DNA of 64,000 nt, taken from NCBI GenBank assembly GCA_964019335.1, contig OZ025648.1, positions 1,116,001 to 1,180,000 of the forward strand, given 5' to 3'. The notes below the pieces were generated by a model. It saw only the letters and a program-made list of their open reading frames with translations, was not told the DNA's origin and did no database searches. Position numbers and translations under genes: made by a program. Positions 9,579 through 20,572 of this stretch are shown in pieces (the first letter of the stretch is position 1; the number at the start of each line of letters is the position of its first letter). Source of the DNA: Diplonema japonicum (Eukaryota > Euglenozoa > Diplonemea > Diplonemida > Diplonemidae).

Positions 9579-10362
9579 ATGTCCCCTCACAATATGTCGG
9601 GACACACAAGCAGTGCCAGTGCAAGGAGTGACGAGGGCTCAGACGTAGGGCTGACGGTGAAGAAGGATCTGTCATCGCAGCCATGTCCGTTCCCACGGTG
9701 TCACTGGGGAGCCGCCTGCAAGTATGACCACGGTGAGGTACAGAGAAAGGAGGAGGAGAAAGAAGAAGAAAACACAAAATGGTGCGGGCACTTCATGAAG
9801 GGAAAGTGCTTTTACGGCTCGGAGTGCAAGTTCGAGCACCCAACGGTGGATTTCAAAAAGAAGAAAAAGGTTACAAACGTGATTTGCAGGCATTACCTAG
9901 TAGCACTGACAAGTGGTGATAAGAGAGGGTGCACATTTGGAGACAATTGCAGATATCTGCACCAAGAAGAGCTCGACTCCCCACGTCCTGAAGAGGAACT
10001 ACTATTGGAGGCGGTGGGCCCTCCAATGGAGAGTGAGGAAAACACGGAACGGAAAAAGAAGAAGAGGCGAAGGAAGAAAAGGAAGAAGAAAAGGGGCGAC
10101 GGAGATGCCGATGACACCTTCTCCTGCAGCTCACCCCCTCCGCTCGAGAGCTCCGACTCTGAAATTCTCATGTCAGAGCACAACTACAAGCAGCAAATGT
10201 TACGCCTTGAACAGCAGTGGCTTGAGTACTTCCCAAGGGACGCTTCTGATGGAATGAGAAAGATGGTATGCTTAACTAGTTTTGTTCAAAATACACCATT
10301 TCCCTTAGGACGGACAAGTGAAGTCGGACTTAGCAAACCTGAAAGAAATCTTGGACGTGTGA
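9579..10362 (+). CDS. Triple CCCH zinc-finger protein (two exons)
   Basis: Exons 9579-10265 and 10309-10362, 246 residues in all. Three CCCH fingers lie in the first 135 residues: CPFPRC-x5-C-x3-H, then C-x7-C-x5-C-x3-H (KWCGHFMKGKC...), then a third with a longer first spacing (C-x14-C-x5-C-x3-H). Such proteins usually bind AU-rich or other single-stranded RNA and control mRNA fate. A Lys/Arg block around residue 155 (KKKKRRRKKRKKKR) looks like a nuclear or nucleolar signal. The 43-base intron begins GTATGC and ends TTAG; splicing replaces a long unlikely tail with a short ending, NLKEILDV. Start ATG 9579 follows T-run ATAG. Confidence 0.8.
10266..10308 (+). other. Intron, 43 nt (CCCH gene)
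   Basis: Donor GTATGC, acceptor CCCTTAG, phase 0. Splicing leads to a TGA 18 codons into the last exon. Confidence 0.75.
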
Positions 10363-10725
10363 TGGTGCTAGTGCGCACAAGTACAAAAAATTCTTTTTTT
10401 CTTTTTATTTCCCTATTTCTCTCGCGCCTTCATCTTTTTTTTTTCTCTCTTTTTTTTCCCCCCCCCTCTCACTGTGGCAAGCTTTCCAGTGTGTAAAAGC
10501 TGAAGCCGTCGTTGAAGAGGGGGAAGAAAAAAAAAAGAGAAAAAGATAATTCAAAACAAAACAAAACAAAAAAGGAAGAAGCCAAAAGTGAGGTCGTTCT
10601 AAAAACTCATTTTTTTTTCTGTGACCAACAAAAAAAAGAGGGGGGGAATAAAAAGCAGTGCTCATGAGTAGCTGAGGAAAAGCAAAAGAGAAAAAAGAAA
10701 AAAAGAAAAATAATAATAACAAAAG
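10363..10725. other. 5' leader region of the GCN2-like gene
   Basis: A pyrimidine tract (10435-10470) ends in GCTTTCCAG near 10492, the likely acceptor. An A-rich leader follows. It contains a minimal upstream ORF at 10664-10675 (ATG AGT AGC TGA) before the main ATG. Confidence 0.45.
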
Positions 10726-10748
10726 ATGTCCCGTTTTCTTTTTTTCTT

Positions 10749-10779
<31 letters not shown>

Positions 10780-13700
10780 TCTTTTTGCTCTCTCTCCCCC
10801 CCCTCGCTCTTCTTAGGTTTTTCTTCTTTATTTTCTTTTTTAAAATTTATCATCCATCATCACCGTGTCACATCACTGACTAGGAAAACCCAAACAATTA
10901 AAAACAAACAGAACAAGAGAACGGGCGAGAAAGACGCTTCGGCGTTCTCTCTGTGCCCTGCATGCGGAGAGAGCATTCACTACAAAGAGTTCCCAGTGCA
11001 CCTGACCACATGTGGGGGCGGGCAAAGCAGCAGCGAAGTACACTGGGTGTGGGGCAAGGCAACAGGGAGGGGCGAAAGCAATGAAACCAGAGACAACGTT
11101 TGCATGCTAGAAGCCCTACTCGAAGGTGCCCCTGAATGGGGCTTAGAGTCCTGCACTAAGGCGGGTCTTCGACAGCTCACCATCACCATAAATGAGGACA
11201 GTGCTGTTCTGAACCTCTTAGTTCGCTACGGCAGCTCGTGGCCACAACTGCCCAATGAAAAGGTAGCAATAGGTCTGCAGAAAGCTTCGTCTCACCTCCT
11301 CCCAGTTCAGTGGAAACTCCTCTTGAGGAATGTCCCTGAGACCGCCACCACCATAGTCGAGGAAGGCACGGACCCCGAGTCATTCGTGTGGAGCCTCGCA
11401 GAACGCGTCCGCCCCCTGATGGCTGATCTCCTCAAGTCGCAGCGCATGAACCTGCACGACAAGATGACCGAAGCCACTTTATCCCCTGTCCTCGACATCC
11501 CGCCCTCTTTCTCAAACACATCTCTCGACTCCCCAAAAGGCAACCCTGAGCTCCAGGAACGGCTGAACAAGATACGCGCCAAGCAAAGCAAGCCGCGGAC
11601 AGCCATCATGCCGCCTGTTGCAGCATCGGAGAAGGCAGAACCGCAGACACAGCAAATACCAAAGGAAATAAAAAATGACAAAATAGAAACAGAGCCTGAA
11701 GAAGATGATGAAGACGAGGAGACGGCCGCATCAAGCTCCAGAGAACAAGCTTCAGAGAGCGAGAGCGAGTGCGATGACGAGAGCTCCGACAGTTTTCGCT
11801 CGTCTGGGTCCAGGGTATCCGCTTCTACCACCTCTGACTCGTCTTCCGATTCGGACTCTTCCTCTTCATGTATGAAATTCGGTGATGCTTGGGACCGACG
11901 CCAGGTGGAGGAAATGAAAAAATCTCGAGAGAGCGAAGAGACCTTGAGCTTCCCTGAGACTCCTAACAAGAGTGGCAAAAAGCTCACAGTGGTTACCCTC
12001 AAACCTGAAGAAATCAGACAACAACTCATGCTGCGGCATCTCATGAGTGCTGGGAACGAGGACGACAGAGAGGTGCGGGATGCAGCGCTTGACATGATGG
12101 TGCAGAACGGGATCCTGGACAGAGGCGTGCCCGAGGACCCCGGCCTTATTAAAGTACTGGATGAGCTGTTGAAGGACGGTGAGAAGAACTGCGTGCCTAC
12201 GCGGTCGATCGTGCAGTCGTGGTACAAACAACACTTCAAACCCATCAAAGCGCTTGGGAAGGGGGGACAAGGCAGGGTGGAACAGGTTCAGAACTTGCTT
12301 GATGGCTTGTACTATGCCGTGAAAAGGGTACCTTTGCCTTCCTTGAAGTCTGGACAGAAGGACGACATGGCAGAGAGATACGTGAGGGCTGAGGTGCGAA
12401 CACTTGCTAGGCTGAGGCACCCGTACATCGTGCGGTATTTCATTGCGTGGTTTGAACAGGAGATAGTACCCGATGGGGAAACCCTCCTGGACCAGGAGGC
12501 TTCAGGCCACAACAGCTACATGATGTCCTCCTTCGGCGATAGTGACGAGGTTGCCACTGTCACCGAGGGGGCACAAGTGAAGAGGTTTTGCTACATACAA
12601 ATGGAGTACTGCTACCAAGAGACCCTGCGGCAGGCCATCGACAGGGGCATCTTTCTTCTAGATGAGTCTTCATTGGAGAGCGGGTTCAAGATTGTCTGGC
12701 AGCTCCTTGAGTGCGTGGAGTACATCCACAAGCAGAACGTGATCCACAGAGACCTGAAACCAGAGAACATCTTCTTTGACATTGTGAGTACGACGGGTCA
12801 CAAGTACTTTGCTGGTGACATTAAGGTGGGTGACTTCGGCCTTGCAACAGGCGATGCGAGCGAAGATCAAAACTCGGCTGATGACACCCATCCAGACCGC
12901 ACCACGACGCCAGGGAAAGAGCACAGCACTGGCATAGGGACGCCGCTGTACTGTGCACCTGAGCAAGAGCGAAGATGTGACTACAACAGCAAGGTTGACG
13001 AATACAGCTTGGGCATAATCACTTATGAAATGTTTGGCGGATTCAAATCTACACACGAGAGACACCTTGCCATCACAAGCCTGCGGAAGACTGGAAAGGT
13101 ACCTGCAGACTGGCGTGGCCGAAACATACGAAGCGCAAACCTAGCCGAGCTCATCGAGTCTCTTGCCACCCTCGACCCCGACAGGCGCGCCACCGCGAAG
13201 GAGATCCTTGACAGAGGACTGCTGCCGAAGCCACGCCACCAAGAAGACATGCAAGCCGCAGTGGTGCTGTTCAATAACTATCAGGAAACGATGATCAAGT
13301 TGCTATACGAAAAATGTCTTTCGGACCCAAACGCCTTGAACTCTTTAGATTGGCTCCACCAGCTGAAGGAACTGAAAATACACGACGACCCCCCTCCGGT
13401 GCTGATATCGGCGCATGGTGAGTGTTGGGCGAAGGAGTTGATCGTGGACTCTTTCAGACGTCTAGGCGCGACCGAGCTGAAGGTCCCACTGCAGATCCCT
13501 GCGAATAGCATCATCAAGGACCATGAGTGTGTGAAGCACATGGACGAAGCAGGGAGGGTAATGGTGCGGCCGGTGAACCCAGCTGTTGCGTATGCTAGAT
13601 ACTTGGCTATCCTGCACCCCGTGGAGCTGCTTGTGCCGATGCGGCGGTATGCCATCGGGAACGGGGTCGTCGACAATAAGGTGTGCAGGTTGGCCTCCTT

Positions 13701-15452
13701 CGACATCGCTACACCTGAGGGGGAGGCAGAGACGCATGGCGTTAACACGGAGATGCTGTTACTGCTGGGTGGGGTACTGGACCAGCTATCCATCCCCTCG
13801 GAGCAAATGTGGGTCGTGCATGTGAACCACACGGACCTCCTGTCAATATTGATGAGCGTCTGCGGTCTCGATAGACCAGAAGAAGTATCGAAGCGTGCGT
13901 CGCACAAGGGGCAGACCCCTGAGAACTTCTCGCGACCTCTCAACATCGACGAGAAGATCGGCAGAAAGATCATCGAGCTCCACGGTACGAAGAAGACATT
14001 CGGTCTGCGCACCAACCCGACCAACATTTTCACGCATGTGGCGTCCACATTGGGGGTCAAGTCTCTTTTCCACGAGTGCGCCAAGAACAGCAACAGCTTG
14101 GAAGCTGCCAGGAGAGATAAAGGTGGTGTTCTGGAAAAGGCGAGCCTCGCGGTCAAGCACAAGGCGGCCACAGCTTTGTGCACCCTGCAAAAGCTTGAAA
14201 ACGCATTAGTTGTATGCACTGCTTACAAAACACAATCTAATCAAATTTTTAAATACCACAGGAGCTCAAATTCAGAGAGAAGTATCCAAACGTGAAAGTG
14301 GAGTTCGACATTTCGTTGACACGTGACTGCAGGGTGTACTCAGGGCTCATGTACTCCGTGGAGATGTGTGAAAAGACAGAGAAACCGAAGGGTGTTCCTA
14401 GCGGAAGCTCAAAGCCACCCGTAGGAGCAGGGGGGCGGTATGGTGCGCTGTTCAAGAAGATGCGAAGACACTACCAGTCCTTGGCAGCCTCGGACAAGGA
14501 GGAGCTGCTGGGACAGAAGGTTTTCCAAGTACCAGGAAACGTTTCGGTTTGCGGTATCTACCTCAACATCACGGAGATCACACGGCAATGCTGGGAAGGC
14601 AAACGGGAACGAAAAAAAGTGCCCGGGATGGGAGCTGTGGTGCACGTCTGCATGAAGCCGTCTGGTTACGACAGCAATGTACTTTTGAGGGTCGCCACTG
14701 AACTCCGCGAAAACGGTATCCAAGCAGACTTCCAACTAGAGCCAGGCGTCCAGATAGCAACCCTGCAGGACACATGCCGGAAAAACCTGATTCCGTGGAT
14801 GCTGCTGCTACCGGGGGTGTCAAGCAGCAAGCAGACAAACGGCGATCTTGTCCTGCAATGCAAGCTGAAGAACCTCAACACAGGCGTGCTTCGTAAGGAA
14901 AAGAACGACACGCAAAAAGAGGACATCATCGAGGCACGCATTTCGCAGATAGGGAACCTTGTTGCGTACCGTCTGTCCGGGCGAACGGTTGGTGCACCTT
15001 CAGCACAAGCAGCTCCTCTTCATGAAGCGCCAGCAGGACTCAAGGTGTACACATATGAGGGCAAGGTGCACAGTGACTCTTCGACAGTGCACGGGGTGTT
15101 GGAGCTGGCGAACAAAGTGTTCGGGGCACAGCTCCCCAGCAAAGACTGTGTATCAGTTGACATCCCTATCTCTACGGTGAGAGAAATCACCGCCACCTTG
15201 TGTGGATGGCAGGTGCACCATAGCTTCGAGGGGGGGAAGTACCGCCCCATCACAGAAGTGATCCGACAGATGGCGGCCACGGTTCCTACAGTTCTGATAC
15301 ACTCTGTCCCGGACGAGAAGTTCGAAGTGGTGGTCTCGGCGAACATCAGAAGTGCGTCTGAAGAGCACCAAGGCACCGCCAGTAGGAGTGACAAGCACGG
15401 AAAACGAAGAGACGAAAGAAAAAAGGGGAGGAAAGAACGTGTGCTGTATTGA
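10726..15452 (+). CDS. GCN2-type eIF2alpha kinase with N-terminal zinc finger (two exons)
   Basis: Exons 10726-14211 and 14262-15452, about 1558 residues. The kinase domain spans about residues 505-870: Gly loop GKGGQGRV, YAVKRV, HRDLKPEN, DFGLA and GTPLYCAPEQ. An acidic insert lies between the lysine lobe and the catalytic loop, as in eIF2alpha kinases. From about residue 885 the rest resembles the degenerate histidyl-tRNA synthetase domain of GCN2 (LVPMRRYAIGNG in place of the HisRS motif, and GGRYGALF), so the likely role is sensing uncharged tRNA and phosphorylating eIF2alpha. Instead of an RWD domain, a C2HC finger (CPACGESIHYKEFPVHLTTC) sits near residue 76. ATG 10726 is uncertain: it forces translation of a CT-repeat tract into a hydrophobic Leu/Ser/Phe segment. 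Confidence 0.88.
10744..10785 (+). repeat. (CT)n microsatellite
   Basis: An uninterrupted run of CT dinucleotides inside a pyrimidine tract. Read from ATG 10726 it would encode alternating Ser-Leu. It may instead be non-coding leader sequence. Confidence 0.85.
14212..14261 (+). other. Intron, 50 nt (GCN2-like gene)
   Basis: Donor GTATGC, acceptor ATACCACAG, phase 0. It joins QKLENALV to ELKFREKYPNV inside the HisRS-like domain. Confidence 0.85.
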
Positions 15453-16058
15453 GAGGGCAGCGCACAATAATACGGCCCTTTTTTTTTTTGAGGCGTCCTG
15501 CCACATAAATGTCTCTTTTTTTTTCTTTTTTTTTTCTTCTTAGCCGCATGCTGTGCGCATGTTTGGTTTAGTGCATTTTTGAGTGGTTACAACGGAATGG
15601 GGCGCACTTGTGTTAGTTAAATATTTCTTTTTTGTTTCTTTTTGATTATTTTTTTTTTACAAGATTCGTGTGGTGCTTGTAGTTGTGACCCACTGCTGCC
15701 CCTACCTTGCTTATACTTTTTTATATGGGGTGAAAAACAAAAAAAGTCAAGAATCCAGGATAATTCAGAATTGTGCACCCCCTCCCCCCTCCGGTGGTGC
15801 TCGTGTTGCCTTCCTGCTATCATCGTTGTTGTCACCTTGAAAAGTAGTGACCAGGGAAATGGCCGCAGCGACGTCCTCACCACAAAAAAAAAAAAAACAA
15901 ACCACGCGCACAATTCTAGCCTATTTTTAGACTTTTTCTTTCTGGGTCCTCGAGTGGGATTTGCCCTAAAAACATCGCCTTTTTTCTTATTCTTCTTCTT
16001 CTTTTTTAGTGCTTCTGTAAGGGTATGTACCAGGAAACACGCACGGCGTGACCGAAAA
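15453..16058. other. Spacer with a copy of a dispersed motif
   Basis: The motif GGCGTCCTGCCACATA then AATGTCTC lies at 15492-15520 and recurs at 37410. The rest is T-rich, with two non-repetitive islands (15570-15620 and 15660-15870) that show no gene. Confidence 0.4.
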
Positions 16059-16682
16059 ATGACTAAGCGCGTTGTTCTTGGTGTGTACGGAGGTATCTGC
16101 AGTGGGAAGAGTTACACATTAGACATCCTTAGAAGGAAAGGGTTTGGGGTAGTGGAAGTTGACAAGTTAGGGCACAAGGCGTACGAAAGAGGAACGCAGT
16201 GCTGGGAGAAGGTTGTGAAAGAGTTTGGAGTGGAAGGCGAAGATGGGGAAGTAGACAGAAAGAAGCTGGGAGGGATCGTGTTCGGGGACAAGACAGGCGA
16301 AAGCTTAAAGCTTTTGAACTCCATTGTATGGCCGCATGTCAATGAACTGACACAGCAAGAACTCCATGCTTTGCAAGCACAGCACACGCACGTGGCAATT
16401 GAGGCAGCACTCCTCCTCGAAGCTGGGTGGCAGTCCCCCTGCACGCACCTCTGGACATTCTTCGTTTCTCAAGAGATTGCGATAGCCCGCATGATGCAAG
16501 CACGGTCCCTCTCCAAGGAAGAAGCCATGCAACGGCTCTCGGCACAGCTTCCCAATGTTGAGCGCATCAGACTCTCCGAGGAAGCCTTCCCGCAGGAGAG
16601 AAGATGGATCTTTGACAGGAGCGAAACGAGCATCGAGGAGGCGGAGAGACGCATCACACAGAAGATCGCTGAACTAGCGTAG
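16059..16682 (+). CDS. Dephospho-CoA kinase
   Basis: Catalyses the last step of coenzyme A synthesis, ATP-dependent phosphorylation of dephospho-CoA. The 207-residue protein starts with the P-loop LGVYGGICSGKSYT (residues 7-20), followed by VVEVDKLGHKAYERG, which matches the Asp-containing substrate loop of the CoaE family (VxDAD). Next come DRKKLGGIVF and the conserved LNSIVWPHV, then AIEAALLLEAGW in the position of the family's PLLFE segment. The length is typical. ATG 16059 follows several acceptors after a CTT-rich tract. There is no transit peptide unless a longer start is used, so a cytosolic enzyme is likely. Confidence 0.92.
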   Translation: MTKRVVLGVYGGICSGKSYTLDILRRKGFGVVEVDKLGHKAYERGTQCWEKVVKEFGVEGEDGEVDRKKLGGIVFGDKTGESLKLLNSIVWPHVNELTQQELHALQAQHTHVAIEAALLLEAGWQSPCTHLWTFFVSQEIAIARMMQARSLSKEEAMQRLSAQLPNVERIRLSEEAFPQERRWIFDRSETSIEEAERRITQKIAELA

Positions 16683-16917
16683 GCTCTTTTTTTTTTCTCT
16701 TTTCACCGGGACAATGGTTTTTTTAGTAGCTGCTGCACACGGGATTTGCCTTTTTTAGTTTTTTTTTTTGTTCTAAAGCGTTTAGCTCCCTTGAAGTTCA
16801 CACCAGCGTGTGGGTTTAGTCCATTTATTTGTAGTCGTTGCAAGAATAGGAGGTATTGGACTATTTAGTATAGTTTTTTCTTCGATTTATTTCCATGCCG
16901 CACACCACCCCAGTACC
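16683..16917. other. Spacer before the zinc-ribbon gene
   Basis: T runs, then a pyrimidine tract and CACCCCAG ending at 16912, the likely acceptor for ATG 16918. Confidence 0.4.
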
Positions 16918-18363
16918 ATGCATGCCTTCCCTGCCGAGGTCGCATCGAGCAGGTCGTCGGTAGAGCCTTACGAGCGACATGACGGGGCCTTAGCAGAGGC
17001 ACTGCAGCTGGCAGAAGCCTGGAGGGAAAGGAAAAAAGAGCTAGGAGTGGCTGAGGCACATGGAGAAAAGACCAAAAGACAGGAGAGAGTAGTGGTGCTG
17101 ATGTCGCCTATGGAAGGTGGGGACGAAAACGAAGAAGCTGAAGGAGAAGAAGGTACACCAGAGGCGCAACAAGAGGAGCAGCAACGACAACAAACCGAAG
17201 TGGTGCCGAGGGAAGGGGGAATGAAGCCTAGAAGTACAGAGATTCGCGAAGAAGTGGAAGACAGAGAACACTGTGGTGGAGGGAATAGGGACAGGGAAGA
17301 CAAAAGGCGCTGGGGGAGGGAGCATCGGGGCATGGGTAGGAGCAGGGACAAGGACGGGAATACAAGGGGGGCAGAAGTGATTGAGATCGACGCCACGACG
17401 CCCATCAAAGACAAGGGGGAAGAAGCTGCTTTTGTACCATTGAGCGCAAATGCGCAGCACTCGCACACCAACGACTTCAGGTGGGACGACGACGGTGTCC
17501 TGTTGGAGGAGCTCTCAAGTCGAGTGAACCAGAAGTACGGCGGCTGCGAACTGCTCTACGCAGAGCCCATGGGGAGCCACTACAGCTACCCCCAGGCCCC
17601 ACACAAGGTCATTGGCAAAATGCTTGTCAGCCCTACGCGCAGGCATCAGGTTGGCTTTCCTGTTGCCCCTGAGCGGCTCGGTGAAGACAACCCATATCAT
17701 CACCCACCCGCAGGCAGCACGCAAAGCTACTTCGCAGAAGAGCCGCAGGCATATCAAGTACCACCCGTACCTTGGCACCATGAACCAGTACAGCCCCCTA
17801 GGCAAGTACCACCCGTACCTTGGCACAATGAACCACCAGTACAGCCCCCTAGGCAAGTACTGCCAACTCCAAAGCCTGTCCTGTTTGAGCAGGAGATTAC
17901 CACTCAAGTGATGCAGGGGCAACTAGACACCCGACCACTGGTAGCCAGGGAGAGGGAGCTTCGGAGCTTCCAAACAGCAACACCAGCCACTCCAACCACG
18001 CCTGCAACGCCGCAGCTTCAATATAAAGTGGGTCAGGTGGGTGGGGACTCGGTACAGAGCAAGGGCACACTCCCCCCACCCGAACACCTCAGCGAGCAGG
18101 GTTTAGCACTTTCAGATGGGCAGCTGGAGTCTTTAGCACATGCAGTGGTCTCAAGGCCACGTGAGGAACACAGACCCCCACCACCCCCGCTGCTGAGCAC
18201 AGCTGCTGCTGCAATACGGCATACTCCACGAACGAGCCCTGCTGCCCCCACGCGCGTCCTCCGTAGAAACCCTGCCACAGCCTGCCCCTCCTGCGGTGCT
18301 GTCATCGTATTCAAGTCACGCACAGCGAACAAGTACTGCACCCAGTGCGGGTACAGGTTGTAG
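16918..18363 (+). CDS. Disordered protein with C-terminal zinc ribbon
   Basis: A 481-residue protein. Residues 1-170 are very charged (Glu, Arg, Lys, Gln), residues 240-440 are Pro/Gln-rich, and the last 25 form a compact zinc ribbon with two CxxC pairs (CPSC and CTQC) ending GYRL. At 17755-17860 a near-perfect tandem duplication of about 51 bases encodes two copies of a peptide starting QVPPVPWH. The open frame upstream starts with GTG; ATG 16918 follows CACCCCAG. A C-terminal ribbon on a disordered chain suggests an adaptor or nucleic-acid-binding role, but no orthologue is recognised. Confidence 0.7.
   Translation: MHAFPAEVASSRSSVEPYERHDGALAEALQLAEAWRERKKELGVAEAHGEKTKRQERVVVLMSPMEGGDENEEAEGEEGTPEAQQEEQQRQQTEVVPREGGMKPRSTEIREEVEDREHCGGGNRDREDKRRWGREHRGMGRSRDKDGNTRGAEVIEIDATTPIKDKGEEAAFVPLSANAQHSHTNDFRWDDDGVLLEELSSRVNQKYGGCELLYAEPMGSHYSYPQAPHKVIGKMLVSPTRRHQVGFPVAPERLGEDNPYHHPPAGSTQSYFAEEPQAYQVPPVPWHHEPVQPPRQVPPVPWHNEPPVQPPRQVLPTPKPVLFEQEITTQVMQGQLDTRPLVARERELRSFQTATPATPTTPATPQLQYKVGQVGGDSVQSKGTLPPPEHLSEQGLALSDGQLESLAHAVVSRPREEHRPPPPPLLSTAAAAIRHTPRTSPAAPTRVLRRNPATACPSCGAVIVFKSRTANKYCTQCGYRL
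17755..17860 (+). repeat. Tandem duplication, about 51-54 bp unit
   Basis: Two copies starting near CAAGTACCACCCGTACCTTG and differing by a 3-base insertion and one substitution. It lies within the zinc-ribbon gene and keeps frame. Confidence 0.85.
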
Positions 18364-18791
18364 CACCTGGGCTCTTTACTGGGTTCCATAGCATTTGTTC
18401 TTTCTTCACTTCGGTGCTGAAGTTTTCCGAAGAGCAAACTAGTAAAAAGACAACAAAAGAAAATATTTTTATTGAAAAAAAAAAAAAAGAAATGTACTTT
18501 TTTTTTCTTCCTTATTTTCCCCTTCCTCATAGATTAGATTTCCTTTTTCTTTTTGTTTCTTTCGAGTGTAGTATTCCCCCCAGTCCATGGCCACAACCAG
18601 CGCCGCCGCAGAAGTCAATTCCATTCAGTCTGTCTATTCTGTCAGTTGGTCTTTCCTACAATACCAGGCGTTAGTGTTTGGTGTGTACGCACCGTATATT
18701 CCTACCATCTCGTTCATTGATGATGTCAGTCCCCATCCCCTCCCGACCCGTTCAAGAATAAAGAAAAGGGGAAAAAAAAAAGAAGAAGAAA
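18364..18791. other. Spacer with a possible upstream ORF
   Basis: An acceptor-like tract ends near 18575. A frame from ATG 18587 runs 110 codons to 18919 and overlaps the CBS gene out of frame. It may be an upstream ORF or an unrecognised 5' exon; the T-free stretch 18587-18735 has coding-like composition. Confidence 0.35.
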
Positions 18792-19316
18792 ATGTCTCTA
18801 AGCACCAGTACGATGAGGGCGCAGGGAGCGAAGATGTTCATGATACCGTTGAACCAGGCAGTCGTGTGCGACGAGGAGACTCTTGTCTGCGAGGTGATGG
18901 AAACGCTTGTGAAGAATAATTTTATCAGGAGGAGGTGTTACGTGATAGATGAAGAGAGCAGGTGTGTGGGCATGGTGGGGCTGGCATCGCTGACCAGGGC
19001 CTACCACAGGGGGGTGAACCCTAAGGTCACAAAGGTGAAGGATATCATGAAGAAGGACTTTGGGACTGTGAGCCCTGACTCCACTCCTGAGGAATGCCGT
19101 GCGTCTTTGGGCAGGCAACGTATTCATCATCTTGTGGTCACATCTAACGGAACCCCCCAGGGCCGCATGCTAGGCGCACTCTCTTCTTGGATTGTTGCCG
19201 AAGAGCAGTCCCTTGGGGCAAAGTCCTACCCCCACAATGTTCTTGCAAGAAACTACCAAACCATCTGGCAGAAGGCCACCGCGACAGACCTTCGGGTCAT
19301 TGGTTCCAAGCTGTAG
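18792..19316 (+). CDS. Two-CBS-domain protein
   Basis: A 174-residue protein made almost entirely of a CBS (Bateman) pair. CBS1 is at about residues 14-75 (AVVCDEETLVCEVMETLVKN ... RCYVIDEESRCVGMVGLASL). CBS2 is at about 80-145 (VKDIMKKDFGTVSPDSTPEE ... IHHLVVTSNGTPQGRMLGALSS). Stand-alone CBS pairs usually bind adenine nucleotides and regulate partner proteins. No catalytic domain is attached, so the partner is unknown. ATG 18792 follows an A-rich leader (GAAGAAGAAA). The C-terminus is a short helix. There is no targeting sequence unless the upstream region contributes one. Confidence 0.85.
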   Translation: MSLSTSTMRAQGAKMFMIPLNQAVVCDEETLVCEVMETLVKNNFIRRRCYVIDEESRCVGMVGLASLTRAYHRGVNPKVTKVKDIMKKDFGTVSPDSTPEECRASLGRQRIHHLVVTSNGTPQGRMLGALSSWIVAEEQSLGAKSYPHNVLARNYQTIWQKATATDLRVIGSKL

Positions 19317-19669
19317 AAAGAACAGGAGGGGTAGTGTTTCATATTTCTTTTTTGTCAGGCTGTCCTGTCACACTACACCGCAGGTTCACCTTTCTGAGAC
19401 TCGTTATTTAAATTATTCAAAAAAAAAAAAAGATTTTCCCCGATCGCGCGTGAACACATAACACCCCCCCCTCCCTACCCCCCACCTCGTTTTTTTTTTT
19501 TGAAAGAGACTGAATAGAACCAAGGGAGAGTTACCCCCTAGGGAAAAAGAAAGGGGCCCGTTAAATTCAAAAAAGAAGAAAAAAAGAAAGGAAAAAAAGC
19601 AAAACAAAAAAAGAAAAAAAACACGCACACCTTGCAACGAGGATGGAAGACATTCGTACCCGTTGTGTA

Positions 19670-19706
<37 letters not shown>

Positions 19707-20572
19707 CTGGTGGCTTTTTTTTTTTGTTTTGTTTTTGCTTTGTGATCCTTTTTTTTTTTTTTTTTTTTGTTTCTTCTTTTCTTTTCTTTTTTTTTTTCCC
19801 GCTGTACCGCCATGTTGCATCAACGACTTTTTTTTTTCTTTTTTCTTTTTTTTTTGTAAAATCAACATTTACAAACGAGGAAAATACAAAAAATGGGAAA
19901 AGAAAATGGACATTATCACTATTCCCCCCTCCCCCCTCCCCCCTCTCTTTCGTTGTAAAGAGGACCACAGGCTCCTATAATGCTTGGGCATTCTGATGCC
20001 TACTGGCTTTACTTGAAGTGACGAACAACGGCCTGGTTTCTCTATCATCTTGTAATACCGTTGCACAAGGAGCCGAAGAAAAAGAAAAAAAGGAAGTAAA
20101 AGAAGCAAAATGAAAAAAAAAAAGAAAAAAAAAGAGGGGGGAAACTACAACGATCCTGAAAGGGGTGCTCTTTTTTTTTTTTTTTTTTTTTTTCTTTTTT
20201 GCTAAAAAAGACTTTTCTTCCAAGAAAAAAAGAAGAAAAAAGTAATCCGCCCCCCCCATTCCCTCTCCCTTTACTCTCTATTTTTTCTCTTCTTCTCCCT
20301 CTCTATTCTCTCCTTCTTGTTGACGCTCTCTTCCTTTACCAAAGAGGTTAAGAGTCTTTTTTTTTTTTTCCTTCTTCCCCTTCATACGTTAGCTAGGTGA
20401 GGCGTATTTTCTTTTTCTTTTATTTTCCTATTCTTCTTCCTGTGGCGTGAGGCGCGTGACTGAAGTTCTTTTTTATGTTTTCTTTTTTTTTTTTTATGTT
20501 TTTTCATCCTATTTTTTTCGAACAACAAAAATATAACTGCACACGCACCTTCTAACAGGGGATAGAGGGTAA
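19317..20572. other. Long homopolymer-rich spacer
   Basis: About 1.25 kb of A and T runs. Near 19359-19400 there is a degenerate copy of the dispersed CCTGYCACA...GCAGGT motif. The reading frames here are products of homopolymers, and no gene is supported. Confidence 0.5.

Noticed and set aside
13281-14219. 312-codon minus-strand frame in the GCN2-like gene
   Set aside because: Antisense shadow of conserved HisRS-like coding sequence.
19567-19996. Several 100-150 codon frames near 19.6-20 kb
   Set aside because: Poly-Phe and poly-Lys frames produced entirely by homopolymer runs.
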